Below, piece after piece: positions 1-5,073 of a stretch of 25,875 nt of DNA; within the stretch, counting starts at the first letter, position 1, and each line of letters begins with the position of its first letter. The translations under genes and the position numbers were made by a program. The DNA is taken from positions 1 through 25,875 of the IMG/VR virus record IMGVR_UViG_3300017788_000149, one strand, 5' to 3'. Under the pieces are notes generated by a model. The model saw only the letters and a list, made by a program, of their open reading frames with translations. It was not told the origin of the DNA and did not search any database. Source of the stretch: a virus.

Positions 1-59
1 TCAACTTTGCCGCTACTGCCCGTGAGATCATGGGTCTGATCGCTGAGGGGACGATCTGA
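1..59 (+). CDS. C-terminal end of an unidentified protein (partial)
   Basis: An open frame runs in from the left edge (first full codon at 3) and stops at TGA 57-59. The visible tail is NFAATAREIMGLIAEGTI. It is GC-rich with codon use like the small genes that follow. Its stop lies four bases before the first hairpin plus TAGACTAA element, the same arrangement as after the next gene, which supports it as a real gene end. Only 18 residues are visible, so no function can be given. Confidence 0.5.
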   Translation, partial: NFAATAREIMGLIAEGTI

Positions 60-63
60 CAAG

Positions 64-108
64 TGGCACAAGGGGGACTGAGATCCCCCCGCTGACCCTC
101 TAGACTAA
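64..108 (+). promoter_or_regulatory. Intergenic hairpin plus TAGACTAA element, copy 1
   Basis: TGGCACAAGGGG (64-75) leads into a perfect 6-bp stem, GGGGGA (72-77) with TCCCCC (84-89) around a 6-base loop, followed by TGACCCTCTAGACTAA (93-108). The gene at 134 starts 25 bases later, after a leader containing CAAACGACC (119-127). The element sits directly after a stop codon. The hairpin could terminate or protect the upstream transcript, and TAGACT fits a sigma70 -10 box at 4 of 6 positions, but no convincing -35 is present. The function is inferred from its recurrence. Confidence 0.6.
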
Positions 109-133
109 TCACATCAACCAAACGACCCGAACG

Positions 134-382
134 ATGAACGGCTACGCCAACTACGAAACCTGGAACGCTGCCCTCTGGATTGGCAACGATGAGTTTCTCT
201 ACAACACCGCCAAAGCGTGTGTGACCTACTGTGCCGATTGGGAGACCCCTTGGGAGAAGTTCGTTCGCTGTATGGTGGATGGCATGATCGGCCGCTTCCT
301 AGGTGCCACTGGTGACGGTGTGGCATGGAACGATCCTGCTATCGATGCCGACGAGATGAACCAGATGATGGCCGATCTCTGA
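134..382 (+). CDS. Small NYETWN-family protein (DUF7249-like)
   Basis: This is an 82-residue acidic protein beginning MNGYANYETWNAALWIGNDE. The NYETWN..LWI.ND signature near the N-terminus is, from memory, typical of a small protein family frequent in phages and named DUF7249 in some databases; its function is unknown. The rest is rich in Trp, Asp and Met with no membrane segment or metal-binding cluster. The ATG follows an untranslated leader with no clear Shine-Dalgarno. The leader resembles that of the gene at 657. The gene lies between two copies of the hairpin plus TAGACTAA element, so it looks like a self-contained transcription unit, probably early or host-takeover related (inference from context only). 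Confidence 0.8.
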   Translation: MNGYANYETWNAALWIGNDEFLYNTAKACVTYCADWETPWEKFVRCMVDGMIGRFLGATGDGVAWNDPAIDADEMNQMMADL

Positions 383-384
383 AC

Positions 385-430
385 TGGCACAAGGGGTCAC
401 CACAGACCCCACCCTGACCCTGTAGACTAA
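385..430 (+). promoter_or_regulatory. Intergenic hairpin plus TAGACTAA element, copy 2
   Basis: It begins with the same 12 bases as copy 1, TGGCACAAGGGG (385-396). The stem is GGGGTC (393-398) with GACCCC (405-410) around a 6-base loop; the two inner base pairs differ from copy 1 on both sides, so pairing is kept. TGACCCTGTAGACTAA (415-430) matches copy 1 at 15 of 16 bases. It starts two bases after the stop of the upstream gene. Confidence 0.6.
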
Positions 431-449
431 CAGCATGAACAAAACCAAG

Positions 450-611
450 ATGACCCACGAACAACTCCTCGCCAAGGTGATGGCAGACTACACCGCCAAG
501 GTGATCAGAGAGGAGCGCCAGCGTCAGGCAATCCGGGACGCCGTGGCAAACGGGACCTATCAGGCACCCGAGGGTCAATTCGGGACCTGGCACATCAGCG
601 ACCGTGACTGA
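450..611 (+). CDS. Small hypothetical protein (53 aa)
   Basis: A 53-residue, charged, probably helical protein beginning MTHEQLLAKVMADYTAKVIR, with an Arg/Gln/Glu-rich middle and a C-terminus ending GTWHISDRD. No family is recognised. A longer start at 435 would add MNKTK, but that ATG falls inside a stretch (CATGAACAAAAC) that aligns with the untranslated leader of the gene at 134 (CATCAACCAAAC) and lies only four bases after the TAGACTAA box. The start at 450 gives a 19-base leader, closer to the 24-25 bases seen at the two sister genes. GC-rich codon use matches its neighbours. The stop at 609-611 overlaps the hairpin of element copy 3. Confidence 0.6.
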   Translation: MTHEQLLAKVMADYTAKVIREERQRQAIRDAVANGTYQAPEGQFGTWHISDRD

Positions 612-632
612 GGCGGGATGCCTCTAGACTAA
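610..632 (+). promoter_or_regulatory. Intergenic hairpin plus TAGACTAA element, copy 3 (shorter)
   Basis: A 5-bp stem, GAGGC (610-614) with GCCTC (620-624) around GGGAT, directly joins TAGACTAA (625-632). It shares CCTCTAGACTAA with copy 1 but lacks the TGGCACAAGGGG lead. The leader that follows holds CAAACGACC (641-649), also present after copy 1. The stem overlaps the stop codon of the upstream gene. Confidence 0.5.
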
Positions 633-656
633 CCACAGATCAAACGACCTGACCCC

Positions 657-842
657 ATGCCCGGATTTGCCCCCTGCTCTGACCTTGCCACCCGCCAGAT
701 CAAATGGATTGGCCGCGGCGATCAAATCAAGAACGACTGCCGCCCTGGTCAGTATATCGCCTGGGGCATCTCTGCTGTCAGCATCGCCGCCCAGTATGCT
801 GACGCCTACGCTGATGAAGTGACCGCCCCCACCTTCGGTTGA
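657..842 (+). CDS. Small hypothetical protein (61 aa)
   Basis: A 61-residue protein beginning MPGFAPCSDLATRQIKWIGR. It has two cysteines (7 and 28), a basic middle (about 13-29) and an Ala/Tyr-rich helical C-terminal half with several acidic residues (about 33-55). The hydrophobicity is too broken up for a membrane helix. No family is recognised. The ATG lies 24 bases after the TAGACTAA box of element copy 3, without a clear Shine-Dalgarno. The next gene starts two bases after its stop, so the two are probably translated from one message. Codon use is GC-rich like the other genes of this block. Confidence 0.6.
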   Translation: MPGFAPCSDLATRQIKWIGRGDQIKNDCRPGQYIAWGISAVSIAAQYADAYADEVTAPTFG

Positions 843-844
843 TC

Positions 845-1018
845 ATGACAGACAAGCAACTTAAGCGCCTCGCCCTGGCCAACGAATGGACGCTAGCTCG
901 CAGGGGCAAGCATGAGACATGGCGACGGGGACAGGCAGAGCAGATCATCATCCCATACCGCCCGAACGAACACACCGCCCGCCTGATCGCCAAGAGGATC
1001 ACAGCGGCGGCAGTCTGA
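845..1018 (+). CDS. HicA-like small protein (possible mRNA-interferase fold)
   Basis: A 57-residue basic protein, MTDKQLKRLALANEWTLARR followed by GKH (21-23), then an IIIPYRP strand (34-40) and a C-terminal helix ending RLIAKRI. HicA-family proteins have a helix, a 'GW.h.R..GSH' turn with a catalytic His, a beta-hairpin ending in a 'hhhP.H' strand, and a last helix. Here the turn is EWTLARRGKH, with the His kept and Ser replaced by Lys. The strand has P-Y-R-P rather than P-x-H. No HicB-like antitoxin is seen beside it, so it may be an orphan or a repurposed RNA-binding protein. It follows the previous stop by two bases and is followed by a strong hairpin. The assignment rests on pattern only. 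Confidence 0.55.
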   Translation: MTDKQLKRLALANEWTLARRGKHETWRRGQAEQIIIPYRPNEHTARLIAKRITAAAV

Positions 1019-1029
1019 GATCCTACCAC

Positions 1030-1054
1030 GCCCCCGCCATCGGGGGCAGTTTGA
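1030..1054 (+). terminator. Probable transcription terminator
   Basis: A perfect 7-bp stem, GCCCCCG (1030-1036) with CGGGGGC (1041-1047) around CCAT, is followed by AGTTTGA, a weak T-rich tail. It lies 12 bases after the stop of the last small GC-rich gene and before the shift to AT-rich late genes, so it probably ends the accessory-gene transcript. Confidence 0.6.
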
Positions 1055-1077
1055 CAGTTATTGTATGCCGTTATCGT
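1051..1077 (+). promoter_or_regulatory. Weak sigma70-type promoter candidate
   Basis: A consensus -35 TTGACA (1051-1056) overlaps the terminator tail. The best -10 is TATCGT (1072-1077), giving a short 15-base spacer; other spacings give poorer hexamers. It could supply host-polymerase transcription toward the genes at 1212 onward, but only the -35 is good. Confidence 0.25.
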
Positions 1078-1144
1078 TATACCGTGGCGGCCGAGCGGGT
1101 CCCATATCGTACCTCCCCTAACCTACAAAAGTATCCAGACGACC

Positions 1145-1152
1145 GATAAATA
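1145..1152 (+). promoter_or_regulatory. T4-type late promoter motif (GATAAATA)
   Basis: GATAAATA matches the cyanophage version (NATAAATA) of the T4 late promoter box TATAAATA, which is read by host polymerase carrying phage gp55-type sigma. It lies 59 bases before the ATG at 1212, at the point where base composition falls from GC-rich to AT-rich and the virion genes begin. The position fits a late promoter for the whole 1212-2851 gene group. Confidence 0.6.
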
Positions 1153-1211
1153 TCTTTGAAAATGGTTTTTTGAAAACCTCGAAAAATAAAAAATTTCCCC
1201 AGAAAAAAATC

Positions 1212-1457
1212 ATGCAAAAACCCGACTTTGAAAACTTCGATAGTATTTTAAATGACTTTGATGCTTTCTGTGACGAGTTTGAAACGAGAGCAGCAGAAGC
1301 ATTCCTAAGAGGAGACCAAAATGATGGAAGAGTTACAAGAGCAGCAGCAGAAGTTGGAGAAAGCACTCCTAGTGCTGTCCGAGAGGTTGCAGAACCTGGA
1401 CCAACGGATCTCGCAGTTGGAGCGCCCTACGTTGATGTATCGTCGTCCAGCATCTAA
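1212..1457 (+). CDS. Acidic small ORF overlapping the next gene in another frame
   Basis: The frame from ATG 1212 encodes 81 residues. The first ~36, starting MQKPDFENFDSILNDFDAFC and rich in Asp, Glu and Phe, look like a genuine acidic helical protein. From 1321 the same DNA also encodes the coiled-coil protein in a different frame, and residues ~38-81 (Ala/Val/Pro/Ser-rich) look less protein-like. It could be a real overlap, or a short protein whose tail is incidental, or the gene may be disrupted by an indel near 1310. A TTG start at 1170 is possible but has no support. The GATAAATA motif lies upstream. No family is recognised. Confidence 0.5.
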   Translation: MQKPDFENFDSILNDFDAFCDEFETRAAEAFLRGDQNDGRVTRAAAEVGESTPSAVREVAEPGPTDLAVGAPYVDVSSSSI

Positions 1458-1551
1458 AGACTATGAAAGTCTTTCAGATACATTAGATTATCTACATAAT
1501 AATGTCGAAGGAATTAAAAAAGATTTAGTAAGAGTAGCTACTGCAGTCTAA
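1321..1551 (+). CDS. Small coiled-coil protein
   Basis: A 76-residue protein beginning MMEELQEQQQKLEKALLVLS. Residues 1-36 form a clear Leu/Gln/Glu heptad pattern, followed by a basic linker (PTLMYRRPASK) and a second helix ending KKDLVRVATAV. It carries a strong Shine-Dalgarno, AAGAGGAG (1307-1314), six bases before the ATG. The first 40 codons are GC-rich while the rest is AT-rich. The switch falls near 1450, where the overlapping frame from 1212 stops (1457). Its stop shares one base with the start of the next gene (TAATG). As a short coiled coil in a virion-gene cluster it may be an assembly or adaptor protein, but no family is recognised. Confidence 0.8.
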   Translation: MMEELQEQQQKLEKALLVLSERLQNLDQRISQLERPTLMYRRPASKDYESLSDTLDYLHNNVEGIKKDLVRVATAV

Positions 1552-1934
1552 TGCCAAACATCGTAGGACCAGAAACAGTTGATACTTCAAGTACTGAAGG
1601 AAATTGTCTCTATCCAGCAAGACCATTAGGAGGAACACCCTTTGTTTCCCCTAATGTAAGAATGGAAGGACAACAAGTTAAAATTTATAATTCTCTCAAC
1701 CTTCCTGCTTCTGTTGCGGGAATAAAAATCAATCCAGTAATTCCTGTGCCATGTCAACCGGGCATACGAAGAATTGAACCAGTCATTAACGATAGTGTGT
1801 TCATTAATGGTCAACTTTTCGCAGTAACTGGTGATGAAGCAGATTTGGTAACTGGAGGAACAACACCAAGAACCTTGACAGGACCGTTCAGTTATCCTAC
1901 AATACAGATTGGTACACAACTAGGAAATTCATAA
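1551..1934 (+). CDS. PAAR-like baseplate spike-tip protein (candidate)
   Basis: A 127-residue protein beginning MPNIVGPETVDTSSTEGNCL, with short beta strands separated by Gly and Pro and no predicted helix. The segment DSVFINGQLFAVTGDEADLV resembles the 'V.INGxxxAxVGD' unit of PAAR and PAAR-like proteins, which cap the membrane-piercing spike of contractile tails (T4 gp5.4). The Cys residues (19, 68) do not form a full metal site as far as I can see. The start overlaps the previous stop by one base, so translation is probably coupled. Position just ahead of gp25 and gp6 fits a tail-tip role. Confidence is moderate because the PAAR match is weak and local. Confidence 0.6.
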   Translation: MPNIVGPETVDTSSTEGNCLYPARPLGGTPFVSPNVRMEGQQVKIYNSLNLPASVAGIKINPVIPVPCQPGIRRIEPVINDSVFINGQLFAVTGDEADLVTGGTTPRTLTGPFSYPTIQIGTQLGNS

Positions 1935-1935
1935 T

Positions 1936-2082
1936 ATGTCGAAAGCAAAAGGTGGTCTGGTCAAAACTGGTTACGTCGAAGGTGCGCCGAAGAAAACTCG
2001 TCAAGGTCGTTCAAAGAATACCAGTCTGAGTTCTACGGCACGTAACGGACGTAAGAAGCGTTATCGCGGTCAAGGGAGATGA
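1936..2082 (+). CDS. Very basic 48-aa protein conserved in cyanophages
   Basis: A 48-residue protein, MSKAKGGLVKTGYVEGAPKK continuing with TRQGRSKNTS and ending RKKRYRGQGR. About a third of its residues are Lys or Arg and there is almost no hydrophobic core, so it is probably disordered and binds nucleic acid or an acidic partner. I recall similar KTGYVEG..KKTRQG proteins in T4-like cyanophages, without known function. AGGA (1922-1925) lies ten bases upstream of the ATG. The stop overlaps the next start (ATGA, 2079-2082), indicating translational coupling. Confidence 0.75.
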   Translation: MSKAKGGLVKTGYVEGAPKKTRQGRSKNTSLSSTARNGRKKRYRGQGR

Positions 2083-2585
2083 TGAAGAACCTTTTATACA
2101 TTTCTCAGGATAAAGAAATGGCACTCATTCAGGAGATGTCATACAAAATCAAAATGTCTGATTGGGATATTCACCCAAGCAAGACATGCTTTTTGTGTGT
2201 TTCTCCTGATTATTCCGGAATTGTAACTCAGCATCTCTCTCACTCATTATCGATGGGTAGAGAGATTTTTCATATTGAAGCAGTTAACGTTCCCTTTCCC
2301 GACGAAAATCCTCAAAGGTACATCATCGATTTTCGCGTGAATTACCAGGAATGGTGTGAGCGTTGGGAGAATTTTGTTCTGATTGAGGCAGGCGTCATTC
2401 GTGGGGGGAACTATACTTGGATTACTGAGGGAATGAGAAAGACTTCTCCGAACAGATATTACACAGTAGCATTATGTGAGAATATTGGAAGCACATACAA
2501 GAGTAATATGGTTTCCATGTATTATGATGATAGCAAAGAAGATTTACATTTCTGGTGGGAGAAGCCAAACAACCACTGGACCTAA
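2079..2585 (+). CDS. Conserved hypothetical protein (168 aa), possible phosphoribosyltransferase-like fold
   Basis: A 168-residue protein beginning MMKNLLYISQDKEMALIQEM. It contains alternating strands and helices and a segment, FVLIEAGVIRGGNYTWI (about 98-114), that resembles in layout the PRPP loop of phosphoribosyltransferases (four hydrophobic residues, acidic residue, then a Gly-rich turn). The usual D-D and TGxT residues are missing, so activity is doubtful. It is rich in Trp and Tyr near the C-terminus (HFWWEKPNNHW). The start overlaps the preceding stop; GGGAG lies immediately upstream and would suit the second ATG at 2082 better. No family is firmly recognised and a role in the virion or in late infection cannot be told apart. 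Confidence 0.7.
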   Translation: MMKNLLYISQDKEMALIQEMSYKIKMSDWDIHPSKTCFLCVSPDYSGIVTQHLSHSLSMGREIFHIEAVNVPFPDENPQRYIIDFRVNYQEWCERWENFVLIEAGVIRGGNYTWITEGMRKTSPNRYYTVALCENIGSTYKSNMVSMYYDDSKEDLHFWWEKPNNHWT

Positions 2586-2650
2586 GCGCCGAACGCGGGA
2601 TAGAAACCCCGTAAAAAGTTCTGTTTCACCTTCTATTCATAGGAAAAACA

Positions 2651-2851
2651 ATGGGACTACATCCAGTCGATAAAGGTAATGAATTTGTTGAAAATGGAAT
2701 GACGCTGATTACTGAAACTGACAGCGACAAATATCTAAAACTTGTAAAGAAAAGAAAAGACGAGTTATACTCAATTCCAGAAGACCGTTACAGTAAACCC
2801 TGTGGTGGTTCTGGAGGGTTTGATGACTTTGTTGAACGTTGGCACGAGTGA
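2651..2851 (+). CDS. Small hypothetical protein (66 aa)
   Basis: A 66-residue charged protein beginning MGLHPVDKGNEFVENGMTLI. The centre is a Lys-rich helix (about 25-38) and the C-terminus reads KPCGGSGGFDDFVERWHE, a Gly turn followed by an acidic helix. AGGA (2641-2644) lies six bases before the ATG, a usable Shine-Dalgarno. The 65 bases between the previous stop and this start contain only a weak hairpin. The stop TGA abuts the AATAAATA motif used by gp25. No family is recognised. Confidence 0.65.
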   Translation: MGLHPVDKGNEFVENGMTLITETDSDKYLKLVKKRKDELYSIPEDRYSKPCGGSGGFDDFVERWHE

Positions 2852-2858
2852 ATAAATA
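2851..2858 (+). promoter_or_regulatory. T4-type late promoter motif (AATAAATA) ahead of gp25
   Basis: AATAAATA matches NATAAATA and ends 22 bases before the gp25 ATG, so a transcript would have a leader of about 17 bases. It starts on the last base of the upstream stop codon. No Shine-Dalgarno is visible between it and the ATG. Short AT-rich motifs can occur by chance, but the placement is right. Confidence 0.45.
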
Positions 2859-2880
2859 ATAGCAGCCTCGCTGTGTCTAA

Positions 2881-3273
2881 ATGCCCGAATTTCAGACGTT
2901 CAAGGATTTGAGCGTTACTTTTAAGAAGCATCCAGTTACTGGTGATCTTGTCACAGTAAAGGATAAGGCTGCGATTACACAATCGATCGTCAATTTGCTT
3001 CTTACAAATAAGGGTGAGAGATTATTCCAACCAGAAATTGGTTCCGGAATTTACAATACATTATTTGAACCATTAGATTATGGTACTGCCGGTATTATAC
3101 GATCTGCTGTAATTGACGTTCTTGAGCGTTATGAACCAAGAATTGCTGTGAGTAAAGTAATCGTTTTACCAGATTTTGATACAAATGGTTATTCAGTCGA
3201 AGTAACTTACGTAATTCGTGGTAGAGAAGACACACCAGTAGCAGTCGAATTCTTCTTAGAGCGTACTCGATAA
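2881..3273 (+). CDS. 25: Baseplate wedge subunit gp25 (GPW/gp25 family)
   Basis: A 130-residue protein beginning MPEFQTFKDLSVTFKKHPVT, the usual length for T4 gp25. It shows the family's order of features: an N-terminal strand region with the 'HPVTGDL' loop, a helix (AAITQSIVNLLLTNKGERLF), the 'PEIGSGIYNTLFEP' stretch, and the signature EPR motif (YEPRI, about 84-88) followed by the C-terminal beta-sheet. In contractile tails gp25 joins the wedge (gp6-gp7) to the sheath and starts sheath assembly. It shares its last base with the start of gp6 (TAATG), so the two are probably translationally coupled, as expected for partners. Confidence 0.95.
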   Translation: MPEFQTFKDLSVTFKKHPVTGDLVTVKDKAAITQSIVNLLLTNKGERLFQPEIGSGIYNTLFEPLDYGTAGIIRSAVIDVLERYEPRIAVSKVIVLPDFDTNGYSVEVTYVIRGREDTPVAVEFFLERTR

Positions 3274-5069
3274 TGCCTTACACTCAATTAGCTAATCTAG
3301 ATTTTACGGACATTAAGAATGCTCTGAAAGATTATCTTAGAGCACAGTCCGATTTTACTGATTATGATTTTGAGGGTTCGGCATTATCGAACCTACTCGA
3401 CGTACTTGCCTACAATACCTATTACACGGCGTTCAACACCAACATGGTGGTGAATGAACTGTTCATCGATTCTGCCACCTTGAGGGACAACGTAGTGGCG
3501 ATTGCGAAGCAATTAGGGTACAGACCAAAGAGTGCAACTGCACCAACTGCTTACGTTTCATTTACTGTCACATATACTAACCCAACAACAGATACACAGT
3601 TAATTCTGAAGAAAGGAACTGGATTTGTTGCTTCATATGATAATGTTCTTTATCAGTATGTCGTATTAGATGATGCGAAGGCACAAGTATCCAACAACAC
3701 GGCTACCTTTACAAATGTTCCTGTGAGAGAAGGAACTCAACTCACTAATACATTTACAGTTAATACTGCATTAGCATCCCAAAAGTTTATTCTCGATAAC
3801 TCAAATATCGATACAAATACAATCCGAGTTAAAGTATTTCCTTCTGGAGGTTCTTTCTCTGAACCATACTTGGTTTCTGATAACATTCTTGGAGTAGATG
3901 GCAATTCAAAGATCTTCTTCTTGAATGAAATTGAAGATGAAAGATATGAAATCATTTTTGGCGATGGAGTTCTTGGTAAAAAATTAGAAAATAATACTGT
4001 TGTTGAAGTAACTTATCTGGTAACTTCTGGACCAGCATCAAATGGCGTGAGAACATTTGTTTTCTCGGGTGTTCTAGAAAATCAGGATGGAGCAACTCCT
4101 GGTGGATTTACAGTTACTATTAATTCCACTCTTGCTTCATCTGGCGGAGAAGAAATTGAATCGACTAAAAAAATTAAGTTTAATGCTCCAAAGTCATATG
4201 GTACTCAAGATCGTGCCGTAACTTCACAAGATTATTCTGCAATTGTTCGCAACATTTATCCATCAACGAGTGATGTGATTATTTTTGGTGGAGAAGATCA
4301 AGTTCCTCCTCAATATGGCAAAGTCTTTATTGTATTGAAGCCAAGAGATGCAGCATACCTAACTTCAATCACAAAGAACGAAATTGTTGCACAATTGAAG
4401 AGATACGTTGTTGCTTCTGTAGAACCTGTACTTGTTGACCCATCAATTCTCTATGTTGAGATTGATAGTAAGATTTATTATAACAGTCAGATCACAGATC
4501 AAACTCCGGCACAAATTCGGGATAAAGTAATTGGCGCATTACAGACATATATCGAAACATCTGATACAGAGAAATTCAACGGAAAGTTTAGACATAGTAA
4601 AACTGTAGGTGTAATTGATGACGCAGATAAAAGCATCAATTCGAATTTAACTTCTGTAATCATGAGGAAAGACTTCTATCCTCAGTTGAATTCTACGTTC
4701 TATTATGAGATCTGTTTCCAGAATTCTTTTGATGAAGATTGTGATGATCCAGTACTATCATCAACCGGTTTTAGAGTTACTGAGTACCCCAATTTTGATG
4801 TCTATCTTGAAGATAGGGGGGGCAAAATTGTCCTATATAGACTAGACGCTATAACTGGTGAAAAGATTGTCCTAGATAGGGAAGTTGGCGATATTGATTA
4901 TGTAAAAGGCGAGTTAAAAATGTATGATTTAACTATCATCAAAGGAAGCTTTTTTGATAACAGAATTTCAGTTAGAGTAAAACCACTGTCTAATGATATC
5001 AAGGCGGTCCGAGAGGTTTATCTTGACGTTGATATAGCAAATTCCACGTTCGTTGCGTACAAAGAGTAA
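3273..5069 (+). CDS. 6: Baseplate wedge subunit gp6 (baseplate J-like)
   Basis: A 598-residue protein beginning MPYTQLANLDFTDIKNALKD. The N-terminal region aligns by eye with T4 gp6: the FEGSALSNLLDVLAYNTYY and NMVVNELFIDSATLRDNVV stretches (about 34-75) are hallmarks. A middle beta-rich region carries the FGDGVLG motif of baseplate J-like proteins (about 229-235). The C-terminal half includes the PRDAAYLT segment and a mixed domain. Length is close to T4 gp6 (about 660). gp6 dimers form the inner ring of the baseplate and clamp the wedges with gp25 and gp7. A GC-rich patch lies at about 3395-3530, and a run of seven G at 4816-4822 is unusual in this AT-rich gene. Confidence 0.95.
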   Translation: MPYTQLANLDFTDIKNALKDYLRAQSDFTDYDFEGSALSNLLDVLAYNTYYTAFNTNMVVNELFIDSATLRDNVVAIAKQLGYRPKSATAPTAYVSFTVTYTNPTTDTQLILKKGTGFVASYDNVLYQYVVLDDAKAQVSNNTATFTNVPVREGTQLTNTFTVNTALASQKFILDNSNIDTNTIRVKVFPSGGSFSEPYLVSDNILGVDGNSKIFFLNEIEDERYEIIFGDGVLGKKLENNTVVEVTYLVTSGPASNGVRTFVFSGVLENQDGATPGGFTVTINSTLASSGGEEIESTKKIKFNAPKSYGTQDRAVTSQDYSAIVRNIYPSTSDVIIFGGEDQVPPQYGKVFIVLKPRDAAYLTSITKNEIVAQLKRYVVASVEPVLVDPSILYVEIDSKIYYNSQITDQTPAQIRDKVIGALQTYIETSDTEKFNGKFRHSKTVGVIDDADKSINSNLTSVIMRKDFYPQLNSTFYYEICFQNSFDEDCDDPVLSSTGFRVTEYPNFDVYLEDRGGKIVLYRLDAITGEKIVLDREVGDIDYVKGELKMYDLTIIKGSFFDNRISVRVKPLSNDIKAVREVYLDVDIANSTFVAYKE

Positions 5070-5073
5070 GTAG

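Noticed and set aside
435-449. ATG at 435 as start of the gene ending at 611
   Set aside because: It lies within a stretch that aligns with the untranslated leader of the gene at 134 and only four bases after the TAGACTAA box; the ATG at 450 fits better, though 435 is not excluded.
1085-1110. GGCGGCCGAGCGGG looks like the D-arm of a tRNA-Ser or tRNA-Leu
   Set aside because: No matching anticodon arm, T-arm or acceptor stem follows, so there is no tRNA gene; at most a chance likeness.
134-1149. Open frames on the opposite strand and in other frames across the small GC-rich genes (for example 114-593 minus, 919-1149 plus)
   Set aside because: They lie opposite or out of frame with better supported genes, are rich in Arg/Ser/Cys as shadow frames are, and have no ribosome binding site.
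2594-2611. Hairpin CGGG/CCCG after the 168-residue gene
   Set aside because: Only four base pairs with an eight-base loop and an A-rich rather than T-rich tail, so it is not a convincing terminator.
2476-2673. 65-residue open frame overlapping the end of the 168-residue gene
   Set aside because: It overlaps two better genes and its composition (Arg/Ser/Thr-rich tail) looks like out-of-frame translation.
4816-4822. Run of seven G in gp6 as a frameshift or phase-variation site
   Set aside because: The frame is intact, slipping -1 soon meets a stop, and there is no downstream alternative product or stimulator structure.
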